Source: Gammaproteobacteria bacterium
GTDB taxonomy: Bacteria; Pseudomonadota; Gammaproteobacteria; SZUA-229
DNA length: 28,701 nt
Assembly (NCBI GenBank): GCA_029880105.1
Contig: JAOUPA010000007.1
Location: 1 to 28,701 of the forward strand
Direction: 5' to 3'
Shown here: piece after piece, positions 6,371 through 15,379 of the stretch
Layout: each line of letters starts with the position of its first letter
Position numbering within the stretch: position 1 is the first letter of the stretch
Translations under genes and position numbers: made by a program
The notes under the pieces: model-generated
Database searches by the model: none
What the model was told of the DNA's origin: nothing
What the model saw: only the letters and a program-made list of their open reading frames with translations

Positions 6371-7891
6371 ATGACAAAAAAATATATAGAAAAGATTCTG
6401 GCCGCGCGAGTTTATGATGTGGCCCAGGAGACGCCACTGGAGCCGGCGCGTTCCCTGAGTGCGCGCCTGGGTAACCAGGTATTGCTCAAGCGTGAGGATA
6501 TGCAGCCGGTGTTTTCTTTCAAGCTGCGCGGTGCCTATAACTGCATGTACCAGCTTACCCAGCAGAAAAAGACCAGGGGCGTGATCGCAGCCTCGGCCGG
6601 TAACCACGCCCAGGGTGTGGCGCTGTCGGCACAGCGGCTCGGTATCAAGGCGACCATCGTCATGCCGCAGACAACGCCGGCGATCAAGGTGAATGCGGTG
6701 AAGTCATACGGAGCCAAAGCGGTACTGATTGGCGATGCCTATGATGATGCCTATAAGCACGCCATCGAGCTGGCAGAACAGCAGAAGCTGGATTTTATTC
6801 ACCCCTATGATGACCCTGATGTGATTGCCGGGCAGGGTACCATCGGTGTTGAAATTCTGCGCCAGCACAGCGGTGATATCGACGCCGTGTTTATCCCGGT
6901 CGGTGGTGGTGGCCTGATCGCCGGTGTCGCGGCGTTTATCAAGCATGTGCGACCCGAGGTGAAAATTATTGGTGTCGAGCCGGATGATGCACCGTGTATG
7001 GCCGAAGCCTTTAAAAAGAACAAACGCGTGATACTCGATCACGTCGGTATTTTTGCCGATGGTGTCGCGGTGCGCCAGGCGGGTAAGGAGACCTACCGAA
7101 TTGCGAAGCAGGTTGTCGATGAAATCATCACTGTTAGCACCGATGAGATCTGCGCGGCGATCAAGGATATCTTTGATGATACCCGTTCCATTATGGAGCC
7201 GGCGGGTGCACTGGCAGTGGCGGGGATCAAGAAATACGTGGAACGCGAGGGCATTACCGGTAAGACGCTGGTGTCGATCAACAGCGGTGCCAATATGAAT
7301 TTTGATCGTCTGCGTCATGTTGCCGAGCGCGCCGAGCTGGGTGAGCAGCGTGAAGCCCTGCTTGGTGTGACTATTCCCGAGCGCCCCGGTAGCTTCCGCG
7401 CCTTCTGTAAAACCATTGGGCGTCGTGGTATTACCGAGTTCAACTATCGCTATTCGCATGACAATGAGGCGCACGTGTTTGCCGGTATTCAGTTGAGTGA
7501 GGGTAATGTTGAGAAAGACGAGCTGGTTGCGAAACTGCAGGCAAAAAATTATCCGGTGATGGACCTGAGTGACAATGAAATGGCCAAGTTGCATGTACGT
7601 CACCTGGTCGGCGGCCACAGTCCACATCTGGAAAATGAAATCATTTATCGCTTCGAGTTCCCTGAGCGCCCTGGTGCGCTGCTGGATTTTCTGACCCGTA
7701 TCGGTAACCACTGGAACATCAGCCTGTTCCATTACCGCAATCACGGTGCCGCCTATGGCCGTGTGCTGGTCGGTTTGCAGGTGCCCAAAAAAGAGCGCAA
7801 GGAGCTCAATACCTATCTGGATGAGCTGGGTTATGCCTACTGGGATGAGACAGATAACCCGGCATACAAGCTGTTTCTGGCCAGTGAATAG
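6371..7891 (+). CDS. ilvA: threonine ammonia-lyase, biosynthetic
   Basis: IlvA deaminates L-threonine to 2-oxobutyrate with PLP, the first committed step of isoleucine synthesis. The product is 506-507 residues, as expected for the long, feedback-regulated form. Its catalytic domain has FSFKLRGAYN with the PLP lysine near residue 51, SAGNHAQG, and the phosphate loop GGGGLIAG. The C-terminal third holds two ACT-like regulatory segments (VTIPERPGSFRAFCK and FEFPERPGALLDFL), the known site of isoleucine and valine control. I start it at 6371 (MTKKYIEK..., AGG just upstream) because that matches the family N-terminus; an in-frame ATG at 6350 would add seven residues. A TATAGT box at 6333-6338 may be its -10. 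It ends 5 bp from the convergent fau gene with no terminator between. Confidence 0.96.
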   Translation: MTKKYIEKILAARVYDVAQETPLEPARSLSARLGNQVLLKREDMQPVFSFKLRGAYNCMYQLTQQKKTRGVIAASAGNHAQGVALSAQRLGIKATIVMPQTTPAIKVNAVKSYGAKAVLIGDAYDDAYKHAIELAEQQKLDFIHPYDDPDVIAGQGTIGVEILRQHSGDIDAVFIPVGGGGLIAGVAAFIKHVRPEVKIIGVEPDDAPCMAEAFKKNKRVILDHVGIFADGVAVRQAGKETYRIAKQVVDEIITVSTDEICAAIKDIFDDTRSIMEPAGALAVAGIKKYVEREGITGKTLVSINSGANMNFDRLRHVAERAELGEQREALLGVTIPERPGSFRAFCKTIGRRGITEFNYRYSHDNEAHVFAGIQLSEGNVEKDELVAKLQAKNYPVMDLSDNEMAKLHVRHLVGGHSPHLENEIIYRFEFPERPGALLDFLTRIGNHWNISLFHYRNHGAAYGRVLVGLQVPKKERKELNTYLDELGYAYWDETDNPAYKLFLASE

Positions 7892-7896
7892 CGGTG

Positions 7897-8487
7897 TCAG
7901 CGCGCTGTTGTCAGGTAAAGCCGGTCTTCGGTGAGGATGGCGTGCAGCGGGATATCCCAGCTTTGTGTTTCCAGTCGTTCGACCTTCTGGATTTCATGCG
8001 CCAGTCCGATTAGTCGGGTGCGACTGTTTTGTTGCTGCAGGTCGGCCAGGCTGCGGTCGTAAAAGCCACCGCCCATGCCCATGCGATTACCCTGTGCATC
8101 AAAGGCGACCAGTGGTAATAGGATCAGGTCCATGTGCTTGGCCCTGAGCCAGTGTTCAGGCGCACTGTTGGGTTCATCAATGCCGAACTGGTTGCGGCAC
8201 ATCGGCATACCTTCTTCATAGAGTGCGAATAGCAGGCTGTTTTCGTGTGCCGATAGCACCGGCAGGTAAACCTGCTTGCCCAGGCCCCAGGCCTGTCTGA
8301 TGATGTGTACGGGATCGATCTCGCCATCATTGGCTAGGTAGGCGGCAATTTTCTGGTGCTGGCTAAAAAGGCCTTCCTGTAGAAAAAGCTGGGTCAACTG
8401 CTCTGCATGCTGGGATTGCAGTGAGCTATCAAGGCTTCGTCGTTGCTGGCGCTTGTCCTGGCGTAGTAGATCTGTTTGTGCTGACAT
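7897..8487 (-). CDS. fau: 5-formyltetrahydrofolate cyclo-ligase
   Basis: This enzyme (YgfA/Fau, also called MTHFS) uses ATP to convert 5-formyltetrahydrofolate to 5,10-methenyltetrahydrofolate. It thereby removes a folate by-product that arises from serine hydroxymethyltransferase and inhibits folate enzymes. The 196-residue product has the family signature GNRMGMGGGFYDRSL near residues 132-146, a basic N-terminus (RQDKRQQRRSL) and the AAYLANDGEID block. It lies directly downstream of the 6S RNA gene on the same strand, the arrangement known from E. coli, so it is probably read partly from the 6S RNA transcript. Its folate chemistry fits the glycine cleavage genes 5 kb away, which also feed one-carbon units to folate. 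Confidence 0.94.
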   Translation of the reverse strand: MSAQTDLLRQDKRQQRRSLDSSLQSQHAEQLTQLFLQEGLFSQHQKIAAYLANDGEIDPVHIIRQAWGLGKQVYLPVLSAHENSLLFALYEEGMPMCRNQFGIDEPNSAPEHWLRAKHMDLILLPLVAFDAQGNRMGMGGGFYDRSLADLQQQNSRTRLIGLAHEIQKVERLETQSWDIPLHAILTEDRLYLTTAR

Positions 8488-8499
8488 GGGAAATTTTAG

Positions 8500-8686
8500 A
8501 AGATGTCTCCGGAAGTACCGTAGCTAACACCGTCGACCTTGAACCGATCGGTTCAGGTGGGAGTAGCGTCTGCAAATTAGGCTTCCCGACTAGCGGTAAT
8601 GCACACTTTGCAAACAGTCACGTTCCCGGGACAGTATTTAAGGCTCAAGGGATAAAACAGGTTGCTTACGTATACCCCAGAGACAC
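8500..8686 (-). ncRNA. ssrS: 6S RNA (RNA polymerase regulator)
   Basis: Read on the minus strand, this stretch of about 187 nt begins GTCTCTGG and ends CCGGAGAC, which pair to form the closing stem. It contains CCCTTGAGCC, GGGAAGCCT and the hairpin TGAACC-GATC-GGTTCA (8540-8555), all matching positions in E. coli 6S RNA. It sits between zapA and fau, its usual place. 6S RNA mimics an open promoter and binds sigma70 RNA polymerase, mainly in stationary phase. The ends are estimated from the closing stem and could be off by a few bases. Confidence 0.92.
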
Positions 8687-8718
8687 CCATATTTGGAGTT
8701 ACGCCAGGCGCAACTCTC

Positions 8719-9021
8719 CTATATGAGTTTAATGTTACGCATGGTGTTGTCAATTTTTTCAGACAAGCTGTCGATGCGGTCATTCAACTCGGCGTGCTCC
8801 TTGAGCATGGACTGGCTGTTCAAAAGCTCGTGGCTCATATTCAGCGCGACCATGACGGCGATACGCTCGGTGCCGATCACTGCGCCTTTGCTTTTGATTT
8901 CATTCAGTTTTTGGTTGAGCATATTGGCTGAAGCGATCAGTGATTCTTTTTCTTCAGCCGGGCAGGCAACGCGGTATTCTTTTTCGAGAATCTTGATCGA
9001 CAGCGAATCCTGATCTTTCAC
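8719..9021 (-). CDS. zapA: cell division protein ZapA
   Basis: ZapA binds FtsZ and cross-links its filaments at the Z ring. The 100-residue product has the usual length. Its N-terminal globular part (SIKILEKEYRVACPAEEKESLIASA) is followed by the family block GTERIAVMVALNMSHELL (about residues 50-67) and a C-terminal coiled-coil helix. It lies upstream of the 6S RNA gene and 24 bp after the small coiled-coil gene at 9046-9258, all on the minus strand, so these form one transcription unit. The pairing of zapA with 6S RNA is typical of gammaproteobacteria. Confidence 0.93.
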   Translation of the reverse strand: MKDQDSLSIKILEKEYRVACPAEEKESLIASANMLNQKLNEIKSKGAVIGTERIAVMVALNMSHELLNSQSMLKEHAELNDRIDSLSEKIDNTMRNIKLI

Positions 9022-9045
9022 AGCACAGAACCTCGGGGGTGGAGT

Positions 9046-9258
9046 TTAGGCGTTTTCCATGGAACGCAGGCGGGTAATCATACCTTCGACCTGCAGACGG
9101 GCTTTTTCTTTTAGTTCGATCAATTCAGAGCGTTCGCCATTCATGTGGTTCAGTTGCTTGCGCAGGTCAGCATTTTCGTTGCTGAGGCGCTGGCATAGAT
9201 CCAGAAGTTCGTTGGCCTGTTTTTCGAGATGATCCATTTTTATTTTTATTTCATTCAT
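9046..9258 (-). CDS. small coiled-coil protein (TIGR02449-type, ZapB-like)
   Basis: The product of about 63-70 residues is almost all one helix with a heptad pattern (LEKQANELLDLCQRLSNENA, then ELKEKARLQVEGMITRLRSME). It matches my memory of the small TIGR02449 family found next to zapA in many gammaproteobacteria. It is often annotated as ZapB-like, so a role bridging ZapA at the division site is likely but inferred. The frame stays open further upstream, to 9420, but that extension overlaps the divergent ygfB region and lacks family character. Both ATG 9258 and ATG 9237 (MDHLEKQ) are possible starts; neither has a clear Shine-Dalgarno site, and 9237 fits the family length better. Confidence 0.8.
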   Translation of the reverse strand: MNEIKIKMDHLEKQANELLDLCQRLSNENADLRKQLNHMNGERSELIELKEKARLQVEGMITRLRSMENA

Positions 9259-9366
9259 GCGACTAATAGTAGGACGTGATTGGGTATCGGTCAAATTTCT
9301 GGCGAGAAAAATATTACAATATCTGCTCGTGTTAGAATGCCTGATGAATGGGATTTTTGGTGATTT

Positions 9367-9936
9367 ATGAATACTCGACCTGATATTGAAATACTCGATG
9401 CAGCATTGTTTAAGGTGCATGCCCTGATGGGGGCCTCTGAGTCACATGGGGTTTTGTGTGGCATGTTGTGCGCGCGTGGCGCGATAGAGCTGTCCGAATG
9501 GGTTGATCACGTGCTGGGTGAGCAGGAAGAGGGCAATGTACTGTTGCACGAAACCGTGCGCCAGCTATCTGAATTGCACCAGTTGACGATGGAAAAGGTC
9601 AATGACTACTCGGGCGAATTTTTTATGCTGCTGCCAGATGATGATTATGACCTGGTAGGTCGTACCGAGGCGCTGGCAAACTGGTGCCAGGGCTTTGTTT
9701 ATGGCCTGGCTGCAGGTGGTATCAGCCGGGAAAGCAAACTACCAGAAGATTCCGCCGAGATCCTGCAGGACTTCATCGAGATTTCGCGTGCGGGTTATGC
9801 CGACGATGATGAACAGATTGAAGTGACGGAAGAAGATGAGCAGGCCTTCGTTGAGGTGGTGGAATATGTGCGTACCGGGGTGATGCTGATCAATGAAGAG
9901 CTGCAGACCCTGATACCTTCTACGACCCTGCATTAA
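9367..9936 (+). CDS. ygfB: YgfB/YecA (UPF0149) family protein
   Basis: The 189-residue product belongs to the UPF0149 family: an all-helical protein with the conserved blocks SESHGVLCGMLCARG (about residues 24-38) and LANWCQGFVYGLAAGG (about 101-116), plus a very acidic C-terminal half (EVTEEDEQAF). The biochemical function is not firmly established in general; in Pseudomonas aeruginosa YgfB is known to affect beta-lactam resistance through regulation of ampDh3. It heads the plus-strand cluster ygfB-pepP-ubiH-ubiI, 20 bp before pepP, and is divergent from the zapB-like gene across about 108 bp that must hold both promoters. Confidence 0.92.
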   Translation: MNTRPDIEILDAALFKVHALMGASESHGVLCGMLCARGAIELSEWVDHVLGEQEEGNVLLHETVRQLSELHQLTMEKVNDYSGEFFMLLPDDDYDLVGRTEALANWCQGFVYGLAAGGISRESKLPEDSAEILQDFIEISRAGYADDDEQIEVTEEDEQAFVEVVEYVRTGVMLINEELQTLIPSTTLH

Positions 9937-9956
9937 GATCCCGGGATTGAGACCAG

Positions 9957-11261
9957 ATGAATACTAAAGTTTACGCCCAGCGTCGCAAACAGTTGATGAG
10001 GATGATGGGTAACGAGGCCATTGCCATTTTGCCGGCAGCGCCGCAGTTGGTCCGTAACCGGGATGTCGAACATAGCTTCAGGCAGGACAGTGATTTTTAT
10101 TACCTGAGTGGATTCAGTGAGCCGGAGGCGGTGATTGTGCTGATACCGGGGCGCAAGCAGGCGCAGTACATCCTGTTCTGTCGTGAGCGCGATAAGGTCA
10201 AGGAAATCTGGAACGGTTATCGCTATGGGCCTGAAGGGGCGATTGAACATTTTGGGGCGGATGATGCCTACCCGATCGATGACCTGGAAGAGATCCTGCC
10301 GGGGCTGATGGAGCACTGTGAAAGCGTTTATTACACCATCGGTCTCAATCCTGAATTTGACAAGCACGTGATGAACTGTGTGAACAGCCTGCGTAAAAAT
10401 TCACGCCGTGGTGTACATGTGCCGTACGAATTTGTCTCGCTGGATTACCTGTTACACGACATGCGCCTGTTCAAGAGTCGTGAAGAAATCCGCCTGATGA
10501 GTAAGGCGGCGAAGATTTCCGTACAGGCGCATATCAATGCGATGAAGGCCTGTCGGCCGGGCAAGTATGAGTATGAGCTGGAGGCCGAACTGCTTTATGA
10601 ATTCAACCGCAATGGTGCGGGCTGGGCCTATCCCTCGATAGTCGGTGGCGGTGCCAATAGCTGTATTCTGCATTACACAGAGAACAACAAGCTGCTGAAC
10701 GATGGCGACCTGGTACTGATTGATGCCGGTGCTGAGTATGGTGGTTATGCGGCAGATATCACCCGTACCTTCCCGGTCAATGGCCGGTATAGCGAAGAGC
10801 AGAAAGAAATTTATGACCTGGTGCTGGAGGCGCAGGAGGCGGCAATGAAGGAAACAAAACCCGGTAATCACTGGAACGATCCGCATAATGCCGCGGTCAG
10901 GGTGATGACCAAAGGTATGATCGAGCTCGGCCTGCTCAAGGGCAAGCTGAATGAGCTGATCAAGAAAGGCGCCTATACACAGTACTATATGCACCGTACT
11001 GGCCACTGGCTGGGTATGGATGTGCATGATGTAGGTGATTACAAGATTGATGACGAATGGCGCCTGCTGGAACCCGGCATGGTGCTGACCGTTGAGCCGG
11101 GTTTGTATATTCCCCACGGTAGCCGTGGCGCAAAACGCTGGTGGGATATTGGCGTACGTATCGAAGATGATGTCGTGGTGACTAAGGATGGATGCGACAT
11201 GCTGACCAGGGGCCTGCCCAGAACCACCGAAGAAGTCGAAGCGGTGATGGCCTCTGTTTGA
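9957..11261 (+). CDS. pepP: Xaa-Pro aminopeptidase (aminopeptidase P)
   Basis: PepP removes the N-terminal residue from peptides with proline in second position, using two metal ions (M24 family, cytoplasmic). The 434-residue product has an N-terminal AMP_N domain (to about residue 150) and a pita-bread catalytic domain. The metal ligands are visible: the two Asp in LIDAGAEYGGYAADITRTF (about 255 and 266), His in HRTGHWLGMDVHDVG, Glu in LTVEPGLYI and Glu in GVRIEDDVVV. It lies between ygfB and ubiH, 15 bp before ubiH, as in E. coli, where pepP and ubiH also share a cluster although their functions are unrelated. Confidence 0.96.
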   Translation: MNTKVYAQRRKQLMRMMGNEAIAILPAAPQLVRNRDVEHSFRQDSDFYYLSGFSEPEAVIVLIPGRKQAQYILFCRERDKVKEIWNGYRYGPEGAIEHFGADDAYPIDDLEEILPGLMEHCESVYYTIGLNPEFDKHVMNCVNSLRKNSRRGVHVPYEFVSLDYLLHDMRLFKSREEIRLMSKAAKISVQAHINAMKACRPGKYEYELEAELLYEFNRNGAGWAYPSIVGGGANSCILHYTENNKLLNDGDLVLIDAGAEYGGYAADITRTFPVNGRYSEEQKEIYDLVLEAQEAAMKETKPGNHWNDPHNAAVRVMTKGMIELGLLKGKLNELIKKGAYTQYYMHRTGHWLGMDVHDVGDYKIDDEWRLLEPGMVLTVEPGLYIPHGSRGAKRWWDIGVRIEDDVVVTKDGCDMLTRGLPRTTEEVEAVMASV

Positions 11262-11276
11262 GGATTCAATGTTTCT

Positions 11277-12509
11277 ATGAGCACTGCTGCAAAAAGGTGT
11301 GATGTTCTAATCATTGGTGGCGGCCTGGCCGGTGCCAGCCTCACCTGTGCGCTTGAAGGCAGTGGCCTGTCGATTGAAATCATCGAGGCCTTCCCACTCA
11401 ATACCGATACCCAGCCCTGTTATGACGACCGCACCGTGGCGTTGTCCTATGGTAGTCGTATTATTTTCGAGGCGATGGGTCTGTGGCGGGACATGGCCGG
11501 GCGCATCGAGCCGATAAAGACGATTCATATTTCCGACCGTGGTCATCTCGGTGTCACGCGCCTGCGCCATCACGAAGAGGGAGTCGAGGCACTGGGCTAT
11601 GTCGCCGAGAACCGCGTGCTAGGCGAAGTGCTGTACCAGCGACTGAAGGCTAATCCCGAGGTGTTGTTGCACTGTCCCGCTGAAGTGCAGGATTTACAGC
11701 AACAGGAAGATTCGGTATTGCTGCGTTATAGCGAAAACGGTGAGCAACACGAATTAACCGCAGACCTGGTCATTGTCGCCGATGGCGTCACTTCAAAAAC
11801 CCGCGAGATGTTGCAGATTGGCATTAGCCGCCAGGATTACAGACAGAGCGCGGTCATTACCAATGTTACGCCGGGGCAGCCACACCAGAATGTTGCCTAT
11901 GAGCGCTTTACCGATACCGGGCCGCTGGCGTTCCTGCCGCTGACTGAAAATCGTTGTTCGGTAGTCTGGACCGTGCCCTCCGAGCAGGCGGCTGAATTGG
12001 CAGCGCTGGATGATGAGGTCTTTCTGGAAAAACTGCAGCAGCGTTTTGGCTTTCGCCTTGGCTGTCTTAAAAAAGTGGGTAAGCGTCATGTCTACCCGCT
12101 GGCACTGGTCGAGGCGACGCAGGTGGTGCGTGGGCGTGTGGTAATCATGGGCAATGCTGCGCATGCGATTCACCCGGTTGCGGGTCAGGGGTTCAATCTG
12201 GCACTACGCGATATTGCGCTGCTGGCCGAGTTGCTGGTGTCGGCCTCCTTCGAGCATCTCGATGAGACCCTGGCGACATATGAGCAAATGCGTGAGCAGG
12301 ATGCGCGGCGTGTTTACCGCTTTACTGATGCACTGGTGAAAATTTTCTCGAATGATTTTGCGCCGCTGGCACACGCGCGGGCCGCCGGCCTGCTGGCAAC
12401 CGACCTGATACCTTTTGTGAAGCACCGTCTGGCTAGGCAGAGTATGGGACTGAGTGGCCGTCTGTCACGTCTGGGTCGCGGCCTGGCTATGGTAAAGCCC
12501 AATGTCTGA
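11277..12509 (+). CDS. ubiH: 2-octaprenyl-6-methoxyphenol hydroxylase (ubiquinone synthesis)
   Basis: UbiH is a class A flavin monooxygenase that hydroxylates C1 of the ubiquinone ring precursor, within the soluble Ubi complex. The 410-residue product has the FAD dinucleotide-binding GGGLAGASLTCAL (about residues 14-26), the DDRTVALSYGS block, the DG motif VIVADGVTSKTRE, and the second FAD motif GNAAHAIHPVAGQGFNLALRD near residue 290-310. Its order before a second monooxygenase that overlaps it by 8 bp matches E. coli ubiH-ubiI. The assignment between the two paralogues rests on this order and on general resemblance. Confidence 0.92.
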   Translation: MSTAAKRCDVLIIGGGLAGASLTCALEGSGLSIEIIEAFPLNTDTQPCYDDRTVALSYGSRIIFEAMGLWRDMAGRIEPIKTIHISDRGHLGVTRLRHHEEGVEALGYVAENRVLGEVLYQRLKANPEVLLHCPAEVQDLQQQEDSVLLRYSENGEQHELTADLVIVADGVTSKTREMLQIGISRQDYRQSAVITNVTPGQPHQNVAYERFTDTGPLAFLPLTENRCSVVWTVPSEQAAELAALDDEVFLEKLQQRFGFRLGCLKKVGKRHVYPLALVEATQVVRGRVVIMGNAAHAIHPVAGQGFNLALRDIALLAELLVSASFEHLDETLATYEQMREQDARRVYRFTDALVKIFSNDFAPLAHARAAGLLATDLIPFVKHRLARQSMGLSGRLSRLGRGLAMVKPNV

Positions 12510-13683
12510 AACAACCAGGCAGCGTTACGATGTATTGATTGTTGGTGGTGGCATGGTAGGTCTGACACTGGCCAACCTGTTGCGAGATTCTGGCCTGAAA
12601 ACAGGCGTAGTCGAAAAGATCGAACCCAGGGCCGTCACCGATGAAATCGATATCCGTGTCTCGGCAATCAATCGCGCTTCATCGGAGATTTTTAAGACCA
12701 TTGGTGCCTGGCCTGAAATGGCTGTGCGTGCCTGTGCCTATGGTGATATGCACGTCTGGGATGCCACTGGTGCAGGTGTGATTCATTTCGATAGTGCCGA
12801 AGTTGGATTGGATACGCTGGGTTACATTATAGAGAATACCGTTATCCAGCAGGCACTGCAGCACTGTGCATTGCAGGCCGAAAATATTGACTGGTTGTGT
12901 CCCGCATCGATCAGCACGATAACGCTCGATGCCGACTGGCCATCGCTACGGCTAGAAGATGGTCGAATTTTAGAGGCGCGCCTGATTGTCGGTGCTGATG
13001 GTGCACGCTCGCAGGTCAGGGCGGCGGCCAATATCGAATTCGAGCGTATTCCTTATCAACAGCACGCCATCGTCTGCACCGTTGAGACCGAGTTGCCGCA
13101 TGCCGAGACCGCCTGGCAGTGTTTTACCCCGGATGGGCCGCTGGCCTTTCTGCCGCTGATAAATGGCCAGAGTTCGATTGTCTGGTCATTGGAGGAGAGC
13201 AAGGTAGCGGCTATGCTGGCGCTGGATGAGGCGGCATTCTGCTGTGAACTGGAACAGGCCTTCGAGTATCAACTGGGTTCGGTCGAGTTGGTTAGTGAGC
13301 GAGCCGCCTTTCCGTTGGGACATGGTCACGTCGGGCAGTATGTGCAAAATGGCCTGGCACTGGTCGGTGATGCTGCACACAATATTCACCCGCTGGCAGG
13401 CCAGGGTGCGAACCTGGGCTTTCTCGATGCCGCTGCCCTGGCCGAGGTGATTACACAGGCACTGATCGCAAAACGACAGTGGTATGCGCTGCACACGCTG
13501 AGAAAGTATGAGCGCGCGCGCAAGGGTGAAAACCGTCTGATGGAATCGGCGATGACCGGGTTCAAATTGTTATTCAGTAACAACAACCCGCTGTTATCAA
13601 CGGTACGTAATACCGGGCTGGTCATGGTCGATCAGGTGCCGCTGATCAAACAGCAGTTTATACGCCATGCGATGGGCGGCTAG
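12502..13683 (+). CDS. ubiI: 2-octaprenylphenol hydroxylase (UbiI/VisC family)
   Basis: UbiI (formerly VisC) is the flavin monooxygenase that hydroxylates C5 of the ubiquinone precursor under oxygen. The 393-residue product is a paralogue of the preceding gene, with GGGMVGLTLANLL (about residues 14-26), RVSAINRAS, LIVGADGARSQVR and GDAAHNIHPLAGQGANLGFLD. Its start codon lies inside the end of ubiH (8-bp overlap), so translation is probably coupled. It closes the ubi part of the cluster; about 100 bp then separate it from gcvT. Whether the strain also uses UbiF, UbiM or anaerobic hydroxylases cannot be seen here. Confidence 0.9.
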   Translation: MSETTRQRYDVLIVGGGMVGLTLANLLRDSGLKTGVVEKIEPRAVTDEIDIRVSAINRASSEIFKTIGAWPEMAVRACAYGDMHVWDATGAGVIHFDSAEVGLDTLGYIIENTVIQQALQHCALQAENIDWLCPASISTITLDADWPSLRLEDGRILEARLIVGADGARSQVRAAANIEFERIPYQQHAIVCTVETELPHAETAWQCFTPDGPLAFLPLINGQSSIVWSLEESKVAAMLALDEAAFCCELEQAFEYQLGSVELVSERAAFPLGHGHVGQYVQNGLALVGDAAHNIHPLAGQGANLGFLDAAALAEVITQALIAKRQWYALHTLRKYERARKGENRLMESAMTGFKLLFSNNNPLLSTVRNTGLVMVDQVPLIKQQFIRHAMGG

Positions 13684-13784
13684 CTGTCCGTTTTTACAAT
13701 AGGCGTAGACATTTTCGGGGAATTTTTTATACAGACGTAGTAGCATATGCGTTCAATTTTTGAGTGGGTAATGAGTTTTTAGCA

Positions 13785-14867
13785 ATGAGTCAGAAGACGG
13801 TTTTATACGACAAGCACGTTGAGTACGGTGGCAAAATGGTGGACTTTGCCGGTTGGCAGATGCCGGTGAATTATGGCTCGCAGATGGAAGAGCACCACCA
13901 GGTTCGCCAGGACGCGGGTATGTTTGATGTCTCTCACATGACCATTGTCGATCTGAAAGGTGAACGTGTTCGTGAGTTTCTGCGCTACCTGCTGGCCAAT
14001 GATGTTAACAAGCTGAAAGAGCCTGGCAAGGCCCTGTATAGCTGCATGCTCAGGGAAGATGGCGGTGTCATTGATGACCTGATCGTGTATTACATGAACG
14101 ATGGCTGGTACCGCATGGTGGTAAATGCGGGCACGCATGACAAGGATATGGCCTGGATCAATAAGCAGGCACCTGCATTTGGTGTTGAGGTAGATGAGCG
14201 GGCCAGTGTTGCGATGATAGCTGTGCAGGGCCCGAAGGCCATAGAGAAAGCAATTCAGGTATTGCCACTGGATGTGGTTGAAGCTGTAACCGATATGCGC
14301 CGTTTCTTTGGTGTGGACTGCGGTGAATGGTTTGTCGGTCGCACCGGATATACCGGTGAAGATGGTTTTGAAATTATGCTGCCCGAATCTGAAGCGCCTG
14401 CGCTCTGGGATAAGCTGGCGCACGCGGGTGTTAAACCCTGTGGTCTGGGTGCACGCGATACCCTGCGCCTGGAGGCAGGTATGAATCTTTACGGTTCAGA
14501 TATGACCGAAGAGACATCACCGCTGGTTTCTGGCCTGGGCTGGACCATTGCCTGGGAGCCGCAGGACCGTGACTTTATCGGCCGCGCCGCCATTGAGCAG
14601 GAACGCGAACAGGGCGTTAAGCAGAAAATTGTTGGCCTGATTCTGGAGGAGCGAGGTGTCTTGCGTGGCCATCAGAAAGTAGTCGTAGAAAATATTGGTG
14701 AAGGTGAGATTACTAGTGGCACTTTTTCTCCAACTTTGAAACAATCGATAGCCTTGGCGCGTGTACCGGCTGAGACAGGGGATACCTGTCAGGTCGATAT
14801 TCGTGGAAAGCTATTGAATGCGAGAGTGGTCAAACCCGTTTTTGTACGGGATGGTCAGGCTGTCTAA
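13785..14867 (+). CDS. gcvT: glycine cleavage system aminomethyltransferase (T protein)
   Basis: GcvT transfers the aminomethyl carbon from lipoyl-GcvH to tetrahydrofolate, releasing ammonia and making 5,10-methylene-THF. The 360-residue product resembles E. coli GcvT throughout: [56 protein letters not shown] (folate site) and [19 protein letters not shown] choose ATG 13785 ([11 protein letters not shown]) because it matches the family N-terminus; an in-frame GTG at 13764 would add seven residues and has no better ribosome site. It is the first gene of a gcvT-H-PA-PB run. The 100-bp gap before it shows no glycine riboswitch. Confidence 0.96.
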   Translation: MSQKTVLYDKHVEYGGKMVDFAGWQMPVNYGSQMEEHHQVRQDAGMFDVSHMTIVDLKGERVREFLRYLLANDVNKLKEPGKALYSCMLREDGGVIDDLIVYYMNDGWYRMVVNAGTHDKDMAWINKQAPAFGVEVDERASVAMIAVQGPKAIEKAIQVLPLDVVEAVTDMRRFFGVDCGEWFVGRTGYTGEDGFEIMLPESEAPALWDKLAHAGVKPCGLGARDTLRLEAGMNLYGSDMTEETSPLVSGLGWTIAWEPQDRDFIGRAAIEQEREQGVKQKIVGLILEERGVLRGHQKVVVENIGEGEITSGTFSPTLKQSIALARVPAETGDTCQVDIRGKLLNARVVKPVFVRDGQAV

Positions 14868-14903
14868 AGAACAAACATATAAAAGAAACAGGATGGATTT
14901 GCT

Positions 14904-15290
14904 ATGAGCGAAATACCCTCAGAATTGATGTATACCAAATCGCACGAGTGGGTGCGTCTGGAAAGTGATGGCACTGCCACTATCGGTATAACCGATCATG
15001 CGCAGGAGCTGTTAGGTGACCTGGTTTTTGTTGAGTTGCCGGAAGTAGGCTCTGATCTGGCAGCGGGTGACGCCTGCTGTGTGGTTGAATCAGTGAAGGC
15101 GGCCTCAGATGTTTATATGCCGATTACCGGTGAAATTATTGAAGTCAACGATATGCTGGTCGATGAGCCAGAGACGATCAATGATTCTGCATTTGACGAT
15201 GGCTGGTTGTTCAGGGTTCAGCCTTCATCTGAAGTTGAATTTGATGATCTGTTAGACGCGGATACCTACGAAGCAGAGATTGCTGATTAG
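14904..15290 (+). CDS. gcvH: glycine cleavage system H protein
   Basis: GcvH is the lipoylated shuttle protein that carries the aminomethyl intermediate between the P, T and L proteins. The 128-residue product has the standard length and the lipoylation block [14 protein letters not shown] with the acceptor Lys at residue 65. The N-terminal [25 protein letters not shown] region and ending are also typical. AGGATGG precedes the ATG. It follows gcvT by 36 bp and precedes gcvPA by about 90 bp, a gap that contains a terminator-like hairpin. Confidence 0.97.
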   Translation: MSEIPSELMYTKSHEWVRLESDGTATIGITDHAQELLGDLVFVELPEVGSDLAAGDACCVVESVKAASDVYMPITGEIIEVNDMLVDEPETINDSAFDDGWLFRVQPSSEVEFDDLLDADTYEAEIAD

Positions 15291-15322
15291 GCATCTGTAA
15301 TTTTTTATGTGCGCTTCTGCTG

Positions 15323-15353
15323 ACACCGCCCGGTTGCAGCAGGGGTGTTTTTA
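15323..15353 (+). terminator. weak terminator- or attenuator-like hairpin between gcvH and gcvPA
   Basis: ACACC (15323-15327) pairs with GGTGT (15344-15348), with a bulged G and further CC/GG pairs above it; the T-rich tract TTTTTAATTTTT follows. It lies inside what should be one operon, so it may lower transcript levels of the P subunits relative to gcvT and gcvH rather than end the operon. Alternatively it is only a processing or stability element. Confidence 0.4.
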
Positions 15354-15379
15354 ATTTTTACTAAAAGTAGTTCGAGCCA

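Noticed and set aside
6704..7744. 346-codon minus-strand frame opposite ilvA
   Set aside because: It is a complete shadow of a well-supported ilvA sequence; its length reflects codon bias of that gene, and the product shows no domain.
8421..8726. 101-codon plus-strand frame between fau and zapA
   Set aside because: It lies on the opposite strand of the 6S RNA gene and has no protein-like features.
13684..13784. Glycine riboswitch before gcvT
   Set aside because: The gap is only about 100 bp, AT-rich, and lacks the conserved GGAGAG and GCCGAAGG-type blocks and paired stems of that class.
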